The notes under the pieces: generated by a model
The model's input: the letters and a program-made list of their open reading frames with translations, nothing else
The model's database searches: none
Told to the model about the DNA's origin: nothing
Assembly (NCBI RefSeq): GCF_003610555.1
Contig: NZ_RAPQ01000008.1
Location: 1,232,490-1,296,489 of the forward strand
Source: Marinifilum flexuosum
GTDB taxonomy: Bacteria; Bacteroidota; Bacteroidia; Bacteroidales; Marinifilaceae
DNA length: 64,000 bases
Reading direction: 5' to 3'
Made by a program: the position numbers and the translations under genes
In this document: piece after piece, positions 27,364 through 37,726 of the stretch
Layout: each line of letters begins with the position of its first letter
Position numbering within the stretch: position 1 is the first letter of the stretch

Positions 27364-27371
27364 TAGGTTTG
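27364..27371 (+). promoter_or_regulatory. Probable -7 element of the leuA operon promoter
   Basis: TAGGTTTG matches TAnnTTTG. The only -33 candidate, TTG at 27337-27339, is spaced 24 bp, longer than the ideal. The start would be near 27379, about 40 bases before the leader ORF. Confidence 0.45.
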
Positions 27372-27418
27372 TTGCAGAATAAAAACAACAACAAAAACAT
27401 TAACACAGAAACAAAAAG

Positions 27419-27508
27419 ATGATGTACGCAAGTTCATTAATTATTGGTTTAATTCTCATTCTTGATCTCATTATTATTAAAAGATCGAGTAGGAAGACTG
27501 TGTTATAA
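27419..27508 (+). CDS. leu leader peptide (Leu/Ile-rich)
   Basis: 29 residues, or 28 from the second ATG. The block LIIGLILILDLIII contains 5 Leu and 7 Ile and no Val. Downstream codons carry GGAAGA (27492-27497), which is complementary to TCTTCC in the 5' arm of the terminator at 27537-27570. This repeats the design of both ilv leaders. It separates control of leuA-leuC-leuD-leuB-ilvA from that of the ilv genes and tunes it toward Leu plus Ile. Confidence 0.8.
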   Translation: MMYASSLIIGLILILDLIIIKRSSRKTVL

Positions 27509-27536
27509 TCTGAGAAAGATAAAATGATCATAATGC

Positions 27537-27570
27537 AAAGTTCTTCCAAGATGGAGGAACTTTTTTTTTT
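27537..27570 (+). terminator. Attenuator terminator of the leu operon
   Basis: AAAGTTCTTCC-AAGAT-GGAGGAACTTT followed by T-rich DNA, 93 bases before leuA. Confidence 0.8.
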
Positions 27571-27662
27571 ACAACAAAAACTAACGAAACGGGTGAAAGA
27601 TTATTGATAGAATAATTTTTTAACAGTTTCACTATTAACCAAGTTATCAAAACACGAAAGAA

Positions 27663-29159
27663 ATGAGTGACAAGTTATTTATTTTCGACACAACATTGCG
27701 CGATGGTGAGCAAGTGCCGGGTTGCCAATTGAATACTATTGAAAAGATTGAAGTGGCAAAAACACTTGAGGCATTAGGTGTTGATGTAATCGAAGCTGGC
27801 TTTCCGGTTTCAAGTCCAGGGGATTTTCAGTCGGTCGTCGAGATCGCTAAAGCAGTAAGCAATCCAACCATTTGTGCGTTAACACGTGCAGTTGAAAAAG
27901 ATATAGACGTTGCTGCTGAGGCGCTCAAGTTTGCAAAACGAGGAAGAATCCACACAGGAATAGGAACTTCACCATATCATATCAAATCGAAATTAAATTC
28001 GAATCCCGATGAAATTCTTGAACGTGCAGTTCGTGCCGTAAAATACGCAAAGCGATATGTTGAGGATGTTGAGTTTTATGCAGAAGATGCAGGTAGATCG
28101 GACAATGAGTATTTGGCCAGAGTAGTTGAGGCGGTAATTGCTGCAGGTGCTACGGTAATTAATATTCCTGATACTACAGGTTACTGTTTGCCCGCTGAAT
28201 ATGGTGCTAAAATCAAATACTTGATGGAGAATGTGTCTAACGTTCACAAGGCGATTCTATCTACTCACTGTCACAACGACTTGGGAATGGCAACAGCCAA
28301 CTCATTAAGTGGTGTGATCAACGGAGCTCGCCAGGTCGAGGTAACCATCAATGGGATAGGGGAACGTGCTGGAAATACTTCTCTGGAAGAAGTTGTGATG
28401 GCTGTTAAAACGCATCATGATTTGCCATTGCATACCGATATCAATACCAAGGAAATTTATGGAGCAAGTCGTTTGGTATCCTCATTAATGAACATGCCGG
28501 TACAGGCCAACAAGGCAATTGTAGGTAGAAATGCATTCGCTCACTCTTCAGGAATCCACCAGGATGGAGTTTTGAAAAACAGAGAGAACTATGAAATTAT
28601 TGATCCGGTTGAAGTTGGTATTCAGGAATCAGCAATTGTATTGACAGCTCGTAGTGGTCGTGCAGCTTTAAATCACCACTTGGAACAAATGGGTTACAAT
28701 TTGACGAAGGAAGAATTGGATGAAGCCTATTCTAATTTCTTGGTGATGGCCGATCAGCGTAAGAATTTGAGCGAGAAAGACCTTGCTGAATTGATGGGTG
28801 AAAAAGAGAATTTGGACAAAACGGTAGAATTGGAATTGTTGCAGGTTGTTTCCGGTAAATCAACCATTCCAATGGCAACGGTTCACCTTAAAATTAAAGG
28901 AGAAAGTTGTGCGGCAACTGCCGAAGGTAATGGCCCAATCGATGCTTGTTTCAATGCAGTGAAGAAGTTGATCAAACAAAAATTCACCTTGGGAGAATTC
29001 TTGGTGCAGGCCTTAACCCGGGGAAGTGATGACCTTGGAAAGGTACACGTTCAATTAGAGCACAATGGTAAGGTAGTATACGGCTTTGGTGCCAATGTAG
29101 ATATCATTACCGCTTCGGTTGAAGCCTTGGTAGATGCGCTTTCGAAAGTAGTTTACTAA
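27663..29159 (+). CDS. leuA: 2-isopropylmalate synthase
   Basis: 498 residues. First step of leucine synthesis: acetyl-CoA plus 2-ketoisovalerate. DTTLRDGEQ lies at residues 9-17, the metal ligands in [13 protein letters not shown] (about 200-212), the second signature [14 protein letters not shown], and a C-terminal allosteric domain (about 375-498) for leucine feedback. First gene after the leu attenuator. Two hairpins follow its stop (29168-29197 and 29233-29245) and may modulate read-through to leuC. Confidence 0.93.
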   Translation: MSDKLFIFDTTLRDGEQVPGCQLNTIEKIEVAKTLEALGVDVIEAGFPVSSPGDFQSVVEIAKAVSNPTICALTRAVEKDIDVAAEALKFAKRGRIHTGIGTSPYHIKSKLNSNPDEILERAVRAVKYAKRYVEDVEFYAEDAGRSDNEYLARVVEAVIAAGATVINIPDTTGYCLPAEYGAKIKYLMENVSNVHKAILSTHCHNDLGMATANSLSGVINGARQVEVTINGIGERAGNTSLEEVVMAVKTHHDLPLHTDINTKEIYGASRLVSSLMNMPVQANKAIVGRNAFAHSSGIHQDGVLKNRENYEIIDPVEVGIQESAIVLTARSGRAALNHHLEQMGYNLTKEELDEAYSNFLVMADQRKNLSEKDLAELMGEKENLDKTVELELLQVVSGKSTIPMATVHLKIKGESCAATAEGNGPIDACFNAVKKLIKQKFTLGEFLVQALTRGSDDLGKVHVQLEHNGKVVYGFGANVDIITASVEALVDALSKVVY

Positions 29160-29167
29160 ATTAAATT

Positions 29168-29245
29168 TCCATGAGATTCTCACTTTCAGTGAGGCTCTCA
29201 TTAAAATCAATACTGAATAATTGGTAATCTCACATGAAGTGAGAA
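29168..29245 (+). promoter_or_regulatory. Two small hairpins between leuA and leuC
   Basis: ATGAGATTCTCAC..GTGAGGCTCTCAT forms one stem and CTCACATGAAGTGAG a second; both share CTCAC/GTGAG, so the arms could also pair with each other. There is no T-run, so they are not terminators. They may stabilise the mRNA or affect leuC expression. Confidence 0.4.
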
Positions 29246-29316
29246 TACCAAACCCAGAATGAAAAAATAACAAATGAGCCAATAGCGATATGCTAAAGGT
29301 TAAGAACTAAAAAGAA

Positions 29317-30717
29317 ATGGAACCAAAAACATTATTTGATAAAGTTTGGGATGCTCACGTGGTTGAGAAGATCGAAGGAGGTCCTAGTGTATTGTATATC
29401 GATAAACACCTGATACACGAGGTAACAAGCCCACAGGCATTTGCTGGTCTTGAATCTAGAGGATTAAAAGTTTTTCGACCAGAGAAAACCGTTGCCACTC
29501 CTGATCACAATATCCCAACGGTAAATCAGCATCTGAAAATTGAGGATGAATTGTCAAGAAATCAGATAGAAACTTTAACTGCAAATTGCAAGAAGAATGA
29601 TATTACCCTTTACGGATTGAATCATCCAAAGAATGGTATTGTTCACGTGGTTGGACCAGAATTGGGACACACGCAGCCGGGTATGACTATGGTTTGTGGA
29701 GATAGCCATACCTCTACACATGGTGCTTTTGGAGCTGTTGCTTTTGGTATTGGTACTTCGGAAGTTGAAATGGTATTGGCTACCCAGTGTATTCTTCAGC
29801 CTAAGCCTAAGAGAATGCGCATTACCATTGATGGTGAATTGCAAAAAGGCGTTACAGCTAAAGATCTTACCCTATATGTGATTGCTCAATTGGGAACAGG
29901 TGGAGCAACCGGATATTTTGTGGAGTATGCAGGATCTGCAGTTCGTAACTTGACCATGGAAGGCAGAATGACGGTTTGTAACATGAGTATTGAAATGGGT
30001 GCTCGTGGTGGAATGATAGCACCAGACGAAACCACTTTCGAATATGTAAAAGGTCGGGAGTTTGCCCCTAAAGGTGAAGATTGGGACAAAGCCGTTGCCA
30101 AATGGAAGGAATTAAAAACCGATGATGGAGCAGTATTCGATAAGGAATACACATATAAAGCAGAAGACATTGAACCAATGTTGACTTACGGTACAAATCC
30201 AGGAATGGGAACAGGAATTTCCGGCAACATTCCAACGGCTGAGGAAGTTGAAGCTTCCGAATTGCCTACCTTCAAAAAATCATTGGAATACATGGGCTTT
30301 GGTTTGGGTGATAAGCTGCTAGGCAAAAAGGTAGACTACGTATTTGTTGGAAGCTGTACCAATGGAAGAATCGAAGACTTAAGAATGTTGGCATCTCTTG
30401 TTAAAGGCAAGAAGAAAGCTGATTCGGTAACCGCATGGATTGTTCCAGGTTCCAAGCAAGTGGAAAAACAAGCTCAGGAAGAAGGATTGGTTGAAGTATT
30501 GGAAGAAGCCGGATTTGAATTGCGTCAGCCAGGATGTTCGGCATGTTTGGCCATGAACGACGATAAGATTCCTGCAGGAAAATATAGTGTTTCTACATCG
30601 AACAGAAATTTTGAGGGAAGACAAGGTCCTGGATCAAGAACTCTTTTGGCTAGTCCGCTAACAGCGGCAGCAGCTGCAGTTACTGGTGTAATTACCGATC
30701 CTAGAGAATTGTTTTAA
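29317..30717 (+). CDS. leuC: 3-isopropylmalate dehydratase large subunit
   Basis: 466 residues, usual length. Aconitase family; isomerises 2- to 3-isopropylmalate with LeuD. The [4Fe-4S] ligands are Cys in [13 protein letters not shown] (about 343-355) and the pair in [11 protein letters not shown] (about 405-415). The substrate motif [12 protein letters not shown] is near 128-139. leuD follows after 69 bases in the same transcript. Confidence 0.97.
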   Translation: MEPKTLFDKVWDAHVVEKIEGGPSVLYIDKHLIHEVTSPQAFAGLESRGLKVFRPEKTVATPDHNIPTVNQHLKIEDELSRNQIETLTANCKKNDITLYGLNHPKNGIVHVVGPELGHTQPGMTMVCGDSHTSTHGAFGAVAFGIGTSEVEMVLATQCILQPKPKRMRITIDGELQKGVTAKDLTLYVIAQLGTGGATGYFVEYAGSAVRNLTMEGRMTVCNMSIEMGARGGMIAPDETTFEYVKGREFAPKGEDWDKAVAKWKELKTDDGAVFDKEYTYKAEDIEPMLTYGTNPGMGTGISGNIPTAEEVEASELPTFKKSLEYMGFGLGDKLLGKKVDYVFVGSCTNGRIEDLRMLASLVKGKKKADSVTAWIVPGSKQVEKQAQEEGLVEVLEEAGFELRQPGCSACLAMNDDKIPAGKYSVSTSNRNFEGRQGPGSRTLLASPLTAAAAAVTGVITDPRELF

Positions 30718-30786
30718 TAAAATATTTACAAATATTTTTTAGCTGAAGGCTTGTGGCTGGAAGCTAATCGCTTAAAAGATAAAAAA

Positions 30787-31368
30787 ATGCCAATAGATAA
30801 ATTTACCGTATTAGAGTCGAGTTATGTACCTCTTCCAATTGAGAATGTAGATACGGATCAGATTATTCCTGCACGATTTCTTAAAGCAACCAGTCGTGAA
30901 GGTTTTGGAGAAAACTTGTTTAGAGACTGGAGATTTGCTGCTGATGGATCAGAAAACAAAGACTTTGTATTAAATAACCCAAAATATTCAGGACAAATTC
31001 TAGTTGCAGGTAAAAACTTTGGAAGTGGTTCTTCAAGGGAACACGCAGCATGGGCTGTTCACGATTATGGATTCAAGGTAGTAGTTAGCAGTTTCTTTGC
31101 TGACATTTTCAGAAACAATGCACTAAACAATGGAGTGTTGCCAGTAATTGTATCTCCTGAATTTTTGAGCAAAGTATTTGCTGCAATTGAAGAAGATAGC
31201 AGTCAGAAACTGGTTGTGGATCTTGAAGAACAAAGTATATCACTAAATGGTGAGAAAGAGGAGTTTGAAATTAATCCTTACAAGAAGAACTGCTTGTTGA
31301 ATGGATTCGATGATATCGATTATCTCCTGGATAAAAAAGAAAATATAGTAGAATTTGAGAAGGAGTAA
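30787..31368 (+). CDS. leuD: 3-isopropylmalate dehydratase small subunit
   Basis: 193 residues from the ATG at 30787; the ATG at 30751 only adds 12 residues from an untranslated-looking stretch. [13 protein letters not shown], the swivelling domain and [12 protein letters not shown] are diagnostic. Forms the active isomerase with LeuC. Confidence 0.95.
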   Translation: MPIDKFTVLESSYVPLPIENVDTDQIIPARFLKATSREGFGENLFRDWRFAADGSENKDFVLNNPKYSGQILVAGKNFGSGSSREHAAWAVHDYGFKVVVSSFFADIFRNNALNNGVLPVIVSPEFLSKVFAAIEEDSSQKLVVDLEEQSISLNGEKEEFEINPYKKNCLLNGFDDIDYLLDKKENIVEFEKE

Positions 31369-31421
31369 TTATAGATTATTCTTATTGCCACTCAAATTAA
31401 AAATACACAATCACAAATAAA

Positions 31422-32981
31422 ATGAACGAACTGCGTAGCTTAGAGATAATGGATACCACCCTTAGGGATGGTGAGCAGACTTCGGGAGTTAGTTTTAATG
31501 CCGATGAAAAATTGGGTGTTGCTAAGCTCTTGTTGAAATCCGTTAAAGTAGATCGATTGGAAGTTGCTTCCGCGAGAGTATCAGAAGGAGAATTTCAGAC
31601 GGTAAAACGAATTACTAAATGGGCCGAAGAAAATGGTATGATTGATAAAATCGAGGTACTTGGATTTATTGATGGGAAAGCTTCGTTGGATTGGATTTAC
31701 AAAAGTGGTGCACGTGTAGTAAACTTGCTGTCGAAAGGTTCCTTAAAGCATTTACAGGGACAGTTGCGGAAAACTCCCGGGCAGCATGTTCAGGATGTAA
31801 AGGATGCGGTTGCTTACGCAGAAGAATTAGGCATAAAAGTGAACCTTTATTTGGAGGATTGGTCGAATGGAATGCTGACTTCGAGAGATTACGTTTGGTA
31901 CCTTTTGGATGAATTGCAAAATGAAAACATTCAAAGATTCATGTTGCCTGATACTTTGGGAGTGATGAATCAGGTTCAGGCATTCGATTTTTGCTATGCT
32001 TGTCGCGAAAGATATCCAAAACTTCATTTCGATTTTCATGCCCATAACGATTACGATTTGGCTCTGGCCAATGTGTATTCATCGGTGTTGGCAGGTGTAA
32101 ACGGAATTCATACCACGGTAAACGGATTGGGCGAAAGAGCAGGAAATGCACCTTTGGCCTCTGTTGTTGGAGTAATAAAAGATCACCTGTCACGACAAAT
32201 CAATGTAAACGAGGAAAAGATCAATACGGTGAGTCGTATTGTTGAAACTTTTTCAGGTGTAAGAATTCCGGCCAACAAACCATTGGTAGGTGAGAATGTA
32301 TTTACCCAAACTTGTGGAGTGCATGCTGATGGTGACTCCAAAGACGACTTGTACTTTAATCGATTAATGCCAGAGCGCTTTGGTCGTGAACGAAAGTATG
32401 CTTTGGGGAAAACATCCGGTAAGGCAAATATCAAGAAAAACTTGGAAGAGCTGGGAATGACACTGGAAGAGGAAACCATGAAAAAGGTGACTCAGAAAGT
32501 AATTGAACTTGGCGATAAAAAGGAAAGCGTTACCACTGAGGATCTTCCTTACATTGTTTCTGATGTTTTGAATCAGAGCATGGAAGAGATGCCAATTGTA
32601 ATAAAGCATTATTCCTTGTCTTTATCGAAAGGGATGAGGCCTTTTGCATCGGTTAATTTGGAAATTAACGGACAGATGCACGAGGGAACCGCATCTGGCG
32701 ATGGACAGTACGATGCTTTCATGAATGCAATTTGGTCGGTGTATGAGCAGCTGGGAAAAGATCGACCTGTGCTGAAGGATTATTTCGTAAGGATTCCTCC
32801 CGGAGGTAAAACCGACGCACTGGTAGAAACCTTAATTACCTGGGATTTTAATGGAAGAGAGTTTAAAACTCGTGGATTGGATCCCGATCAGGTGGAAGCA
32901 GCAATTAAAGCAACAGCTCGAATGTTGAACCTTTTGGAGCAACAAAACAATGTAGAATACAAAAAAATAAAAACAGAATAA
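31422..32981 (+). CDS. Second isopropylmalate/citramalate synthase-like protein
   Basis: 519 residues. It is of the LeuA/homocitrate family: [16 protein letters not shown] at residues 10-25, metal ligands in [24 protein letters not shown], and a C-terminal LeuA-dimer (regulatory) domain (about 390-505). It diverges clearly from the leuA product: TSGVSF instead of VPGCQL after the first motif, and a longer regulatory part. It lies between leuD and leuB, where Bacteroidota often have a second synthase. It could be (R)-citramalate synthase (pyruvate plus acetyl-CoA, feeding LeuCDB to 2-ketobutyrate for Ile) or a second isopropylmalate synthase. The sequence alone does not decide. Confidence 0.85.
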   Translation: MNELRSLEIMDTTLRDGEQTSGVSFNADEKLGVAKLLLKSVKVDRLEVASARVSEGEFQTVKRITKWAEENGMIDKIEVLGFIDGKASLDWIYKSGARVVNLLSKGSLKHLQGQLRKTPGQHVQDVKDAVAYAEELGIKVNLYLEDWSNGMLTSRDYVWYLLDELQNENIQRFMLPDTLGVMNQVQAFDFCYACRERYPKLHFDFHAHNDYDLALANVYSSVLAGVNGIHTTVNGLGERAGNAPLASVVGVIKDHLSRQINVNEEKINTVSRIVETFSGVRIPANKPLVGENVFTQTCGVHADGDSKDDLYFNRLMPERFGRERKYALGKTSGKANIKKNLEELGMTLEEETMKKVTQKVIELGDKKESVTTEDLPYIVSDVLNQSMEEMPIVIKHYSLSLSKGMRPFASVNLEINGQMHEGTASGDGQYDAFMNAIWSVYEQLGKDRPVLKDYFVRIPPGGKTDALVETLITWDFNGREFKTRGLDPDQVEAAIKATARMLNLLEQQNNVEYKKIKTE

Positions 32982-32991
32982 CTTAAAAACA

Positions 32992-34062
32992 ATGGCTTAC
33001 AAAATAGCAGTATTACCCGGAGATGGAATTGGTCCTGAAATTGTAGCGCAGGCAAAGAAAGTGTGCGATGCAATCACAAAGAAATTTGGTCACGAATTTG
33101 AATATACCGAGGCTTTGGTAGGAGCTACGGCAATCGATCAGGTAGGAGATCCTTACCCTGCCGATACGCATGAATTGTGTATGAATTCCGATGCAGTACT
33201 TTTTGGTGCAATTGGTCATCCAAAGTTCGATAATGATCCTTCGGCTAAGGTTCGTCCTGAGCAGGGGCTTTTGAGAATGAGAAAGACCTTGGGCTTGTAT
33301 GCGAACCTTCGTCCGGTGAATACTTTTAAATCATTAATTCACAAATCACCATTGAAAACCGAGCTGGTTGATGGTGCTGATTTTATGTGCATACGTGAGT
33401 TGACAGGAGGGATTTACTTTGGTCGTCCGCAGGGAAGAAGCGAAGATGGACAAACGGCCTACGATTCTTGTGTTTATACAGCCGAAGAAATCGAGAGAAT
33501 CATTCGATTGGGCTTTGAATATGCCGGAAAAAGAAGAAAAAAACTGACCATTGTTGATAAGGCAAATGTATTGGCCACTTCAAGATTGTGGAGAGAGATA
33601 GGACAGAAGGTTGCTCCTGATTATCCGGATATCGAAGTGGAATACATGTTTGTTGATAATGCTGCCATGCAGATTATTACCTGGCCAAAGCGTTTTGATG
33701 TAATGGTTACCGAAAATATGTTTGGAGATATTCTTACCGATGAGGCAAGTGTGATCTCAGGTTCTATGGGAATGTTGCCATCAGCATCGATTGGGGTTCA
33801 TACATCTGTATTCGAACCAATTCACGGATCGTATCCACAGGCAGCAGGCAAGAACATTGCCAATCCTTGCGCAACCGTACTTTCTGCAGCCATGATGTTC
33901 GAATATGCATTTGGCATGATGAAGGAAGGAGCCTTGATTCGCGAAGCTGTGGATCAGTCGTTAGAAGCAGGTGTAGTTACCGAAGATATTGCCGATGGTA
34001 AGAAAGCTTACTCAACATCAGAAGTAGGTGATTGGTTGGCAGAATATATAGAAAAAGCGTAA
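32992..34062 (+). CDS. leuB: 3-isopropylmalate dehydrogenase
   Basis: 356 residues. Oxidative decarboxylation of 3-isopropylmalate with NAD+. [10 protein letters not shown] at the N-terminus, [10 protein letters not shown] (about 135-144), the catalytic Lys in [12 protein letters not shown], and [27 protein letters not shown] are all family signatures. It starts 10 bases after the preceding synthase gene. Confidence 0.97.
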   Translation: MAYKIAVLPGDGIGPEIVAQAKKVCDAITKKFGHEFEYTEALVGATAIDQVGDPYPADTHELCMNSDAVLFGAIGHPKFDNDPSAKVRPEQGLLRMRKTLGLYANLRPVNTFKSLIHKSPLKTELVDGADFMCIRELTGGIYFGRPQGRSEDGQTAYDSCVYTAEEIERIIRLGFEYAGKRRKKLTIVDKANVLATSRLWREIGQKVAPDYPDIEVEYMFVDNAAMQIITWPKRFDVMVTENMFGDILTDEASVISGSMGMLPSASIGVHTSVFEPIHGSYPQAAGKNIANPCATVLSAAMMFEYAFGMMKEGALIREAVDQSLEAGVVTEDIADGKKAYSTSEVGDWLAEYIEKA

Positions 34063-34072
34063 AGAAAAAAAG

Positions 34073-34141
34073 CGAACAGCTAACAGCAGTCAGCGATCAG
34101 CCAAAAGAATGTGCTGAAAGCTGTTGGCTGACAGCTGTATG
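34073..34141. repeat. Imperfect inverted repeat between leuB and ilvA
   Basis: CAGCTAACAGCAGTCAGC at the left and GCTGTTGGCTGACAGCTG at the right are near reverse complements around an about 25-bp loop. It is a REP-like intergenic palindrome. An open frame reads through it, but it does not look coding. Confidence 0.5.
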
Positions 34142-34196
34142 CTCTTTAATCAAAGGGGGAAAAGTGACAACAATAACAAAACATTATTATCCAAAA

Positions 34197-35429
34197 ATGG
34201 CAGATATTGTGAAGGCCGGTCGAACGGTACAGGAAGTCGTGGAAAGCACTCCTGTATTGAAAAACATGAACCTGTCTGTAAAGTATGATGCCAATATCCG
34301 TTTAAAGCGTGAAGATCTTCAGATGGTAAGATCTTATAAAATAAGAGGAGCTTACAATAAGATTGCAGGCTTGAGCAAGGAACAACTCCAGAAAGGAATT
34401 GTTTGTGCCAGTGCTGGCAATCACGCACAAGGCGTGGCTTATTCTTGCAAGAAATTGGGCTGTTCAGGTGTAATTTACATGCCTGAAACAACGCCACGAC
34501 AAAAGATCAAGCAAGTAAAAATGTTTGGTGGTGAGTTTGTTGAGGTAATTTTAACAGGAGATACTTTCGATGATGCTTCAAACAAAGCTTTGGCTGATGC
34601 GGAAGAACATGGCAAAACCTTTATTCATCCTTTCGATGATCCAAAAATTATTGAAGGACAGGGAACCATCGGTCTTGAAATCCTGCAAGATTGTCCTGAT
34701 CCTATTGATTACATTATAGTGCCAATAGGTGGAGGAGGTTTGGCTTCCGGACTTGGGGCATGGATAAAGGAATTTAGTCCACAAACAAAAATTATAGGTG
34801 TTGAGCCTGAAGGAGCTCCATCGATGAAAACGGCATTCGAGAAAAAGGAAAATGTATCCCTGGAAAGTATCGATCGATTTGTGGATGGCGCTGCAGTGCA
34901 AAAAGTGGGAGACTTAACCTGGCGCATTTGCGAAAAGGTATTGGATGATGTTGTTGTGATTCCTGAAGGATTGATTTGTTCTACAATTTTAAGGTTGTAT
35001 AACGAAGATGCGATAGTTGCGGAACCGGCGGGAGCATTATCGATTGCTGCTTTGGAATTGATATCCGATCAGATAAAGGGAAAGAATGTGGTTTGCATAC
35101 TTAGTGGTAGCAATAATGATATCACAAGAATGGAGGAAATCAAGGAACGTAGTTTATTATACGAAGGTTTAAAGCACTACTTCATTGTTCGTTTCCCTCA
35201 ACGATCAGGAGCATTAAAAGAGTTTGTAAATGATGTATTAGATCAAGGTGATGATATTACGCACTTTGAGTATTACAAAAAGCACAGTAGAGAAAAGGGA
35301 CCGGCTGTAATTGGCATAGAAGTCCGTCAACCAGAAGATTTAAAGCGATTACAAGAGCGAATGGCGGAAAGAAACTTTGTGTTTGAGTACCTGAATGATA
35401 AGACTGATTTGTTTCAGTTCATAGTTTAA
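34197..35429 (+). CDS. ilvA: Threonine deaminase (threonine ammonia-lyase)
   Basis: 410 residues from the ATG at 34197, where conserved similarity begins. A GTG at 34164 with AAAGGGGGA just upstream would add 11 residues; the open frame back to 34032 overlaps leuB and an intergenic palindrome and is unlikely. The PLP lysine is in RSYKIRGAYNKI (about residue 50); SAGNHAQGVA and the GGGGL phosphate loop follow. The last about 85 residues form an ACT-like regulatory domain (HYFIVRFPQRSGALKEFV). It makes 2-ketobutyrate for isoleucine. It ends the leu transcript and is followed by a terminator. Confidence 0.93.
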   Translation: MADIVKAGRTVQEVVESTPVLKNMNLSVKYDANIRLKREDLQMVRSYKIRGAYNKIAGLSKEQLQKGIVCASAGNHAQGVAYSCKKLGCSGVIYMPETTPRQKIKQVKMFGGEFVEVILTGDTFDDASNKALADAEEHGKTFIHPFDDPKIIEGQGTIGLEILQDCPDPIDYIIVPIGGGGLASGLGAWIKEFSPQTKIIGVEPEGAPSMKTAFEKKENVSLESIDRFVDGAAVQKVGDLTWRICEKVLDDVVVIPEGLICSTILRLYNEDAIVAEPAGALSIAALELISDQIKGKNVVCILSGSNNDITRMEEIKERSLLYEGLKHYFIVRFPQRSGALKEFVNDVLDQGDDITHFEYYKKHSREKGPAVIGIEVRQPEDLKRLQERMAERNFVFEYLNDKTDLFQFIV

Positions 35430-35452
35430 TATTCAATGTTTATAACGATTAA

Positions 35453-35486
35453 TAAGCGATACCTGTAAGTCAGATATCGCTTTTTT
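35453..35486 (+). terminator. Terminator after ilvA
   Basis: AAGCGATA-CCTGTAAGTCAGA-TATCGCTT followed by TTTT. Marks the end of the branched-chain locus. The convergent S9 peptidase gene ends 15 bases further on. Confidence 0.8.
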
Positions 35487-35500
35487 AATGTATAGTAAAA

Positions 35501-37588
35501 CTACTGATTTAGTATCTTTAAAATAAACCCGTACATATCAGCTTTTTTTCTTAAGTGTCCATTTTTATTCATTGCACCATTGTGTCCTGCATCTTGTTCT
35601 ACACGTAGCAATATTGGATTTGTTTGTGCTATACGATTCTGAAGCCTGGCAACAAATTTATAAGAATGAAAAGGAGGAACTCTGTCGTCGTTTTCTGATG
35701 TCATAACAAGCATCGAAGGGTAATTTACATCTTCTTTGATGTTGTGTAGTGGAGAATAGGATTTTAAATTTACAAAATCCAAAGAGTTTTGTACTGAACC
35801 AAATTCATCAATGTGAAAATTGCCTACCGAGAAATTTTCAAATCGTAACATATCCATTACACCTACTACAGGAACTACAGCTTTGTATAAATCCGGACGT
35901 TGTATAGCAGCTGCAGCAACCAATAATCCACCGTGAGAACTACCTTTAGCCGCTAATTTCTCAGAGCTGGTATATTTTTCTTTAATTAGGAATTCTGCAG
36001 CAGCATTAAAATCATCAATAGCATTTTGTTTATTTAGTCTGCGACCCGCCAAAGTCCACTTTTTCCCTAAATCACCACCACCTCTAACATTAGCATAGGC
36101 AAATACACCTCCTTTTTCAATAAAATAAACGATACCGGGGTCAAATTTTGGTTTGAATATTCTACCAAAACCACCATAAGCGCACAACATGCAGGGGTTA
36201 TTACCATCTAACTTCAATCCTTTTTTATAAACCAAGGTTAATGGTACTTTTATACTGTCATTTACTGTATAATTTATTGATTTGGTTTCATAATTCTTAA
36301 AAGCAAAAGTTACGTTTACCGGATCACCATACTTTCTCTCAAATGTGCGGGTGTTAAAATGAAATGTTATGGCAGGTTTAGTTAGTTCTTGCAGTGTAAA
36401 AGTAATATCCTCTTCACCTTTTTCGCCATAAAATCCATTTACAGAACTTGATTGTGGCAATTCTAAACTATACAGTTGTTCTCCCGAGTATTTAAAAATT
36501 TTTAGAAGTGGAGTTTGGTTTCGTTGAAAAATAGTGATTAAGCGATCAGCTTTTGGTATGCATCTAAGCAATACACCATTCTTTATTGCAGGTACAATTT
36601 CTCTCCATTGATATGGATTGTATGGATCTATTTCAACAATAGAGCCCCCATTTGATCCTTTTGTTATTTTAGCAATGATTTTACCATTTTGACTATCCAA
36701 TATATGTATGAAATTCTTTTGTTTCATTAATAATGGACGCAAGTAAGGTTGATCAGAGTTAAAATCAATGAAGAAATAATTACAATGAGTTTTGGTTTCT
36801 TCATATAAAAAGAAAAACCTTTCATTTGAACTTGTCATGAATCCAAAATGAACAGATGGATCTTTTCTTTTAAAAATTAGTTTGTCTTTATCTTGAGGAT
36901 CACCCAGCTTGTGATAATAAATTTCCTCTCCGATGCTGGAATAAAACTCCCCTTTATTTGGGTATTTTTTGTAATAAAAACCATCTCCTTTCCATTCAGT
37001 AGATGAAAATTTCACTCCTTTAATGTGGTCAGAAAGTTTTTTTCCAGAAGGTAATGAAACAACTTTTATTTCTCTCCAATCGGTTCCATTTCTATTGATT
37101 GTGTATGCTAAAAGCTTTGAATCTTTAGAAGGGTGATAGCTGGTAATGGAAACTTTGTCACCTTTATTGTTATAATTAGGATCGATTAAGATTTGATCAA
37201 CTTCATTGTATTTTTCGCCAATGTATAAACTTGCTGATGCCATACTGTTTCTTATAACTTTACGATAGAAGTATTTCCTTTTTTTAACTGCTTTCTTGCT
37301 TCTAACGTAACTGAATTTATCTAGTAGGCTTTTACAATTGTATTTTGCCGATGCTTTCGATAAAAACTTTCGTGATAATTTATTCTCTGCTTCAATCCAT
37401 TTAACAGCACTATCACTTCTTACATTTTCCAGCCATCGGTAATTTTCAGTTACTATATATTTATTAAAAAAAGTATCTGCAACAGTATGTTTTGGGCAGA
37501 ACGGATATTCTAAATTTTGAGCTTTTGTTGCCGAAAAGCTAAGTATTAGGGCAAGAACAGTCAAAACTTTTGTAATGGATTTAATCAT
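35501..37588 (-). CDS. Secreted S9 prolyl oligopeptidase
   Basis: 695 residues. Signal peptide 1-23 (ATKA before QNL). An N-terminal seven-bladed propeller domain (about 80-430) precedes the alpha/beta hydrolase with Ser in GSSHGG (about residue 551), Asp in ENDDRVPP (about 633) and His in DAGHNGA (about 669). The GGG-type oxyanion loop YGGFGRIF and RGGGDLGKKW are as in S9A. It probably cleaves after proline in short peptides in the periplasm. It is divergent from the TldD gene, with about 140 bp of shared upstream DNA. Confidence 0.93.
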   Translation of the reverse strand: MIKSITKVLTVLALILSFSATKAQNLEYPFCPKHTVADTFFNKYIVTENYRWLENVRSDSAVKWIEAENKLSRKFLSKASAKYNCKSLLDKFSYVRSKKAVKKRKYFYRKVIRNSMASASLYIGEKYNEVDQILIDPNYNNKGDKVSITSYHPSKDSKLLAYTINRNGTDWREIKVVSLPSGKKLSDHIKGVKFSSTEWKGDGFYYKKYPNKGEFYSSIGEEIYYHKLGDPQDKDKLIFKRKDPSVHFGFMTSSNERFFFLYEETKTHCNYFFIDFNSDQPYLRPLLMKQKNFIHILDSQNGKIIAKITKGSNGGSIVEIDPYNPYQWREIVPAIKNGVLLRCIPKADRLITIFQRNQTPLLKIFKYSGEQLYSLELPQSSSVNGFYGEKGEEDITFTLQELTKPAITFHFNTRTFERKYGDPVNVTFAFKNYETKSINYTVNDSIKVPLTLVYKKGLKLDGNNPCMLCAYGGFGRIFKPKFDPGIVYFIEKGGVFAYANVRGGGDLGKKWTLAGRRLNKQNAIDDFNAAAEFLIKEKYTSSEKLAAKGSSHGGLLVAAAAIQRPDLYKAVVPVVGVMDMLRFENFSVGNFHIDEFGSVQNSLDFVNLKSYSPLHNIKEDVNYPSMLVMTSENDDRVPPFHSYKFVARLQNRIAQTNPILLRVEQDAGHNGAMNKNGHLRKKADMYGFILKILNQ

Positions 37589-37726
37589 TGTATAAAAGTT
37601 AATGTAAGTGTTTGTATTGTTAAGGAGCGACGAATTTAGGAAAAATCATTTTATTATGACAATAAAAATTATTAACTTTTGTCTGCCAATAAAATCAAAG
37701 AAAACCCTAACCTTAAACACATTTGT

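Noticed and set aside
34032-34163. N-terminal extension of IlvA
   Set aside because: It overlaps the end of leuB in another frame and then translates an intergenic palindrome; family similarity starts at 34197.
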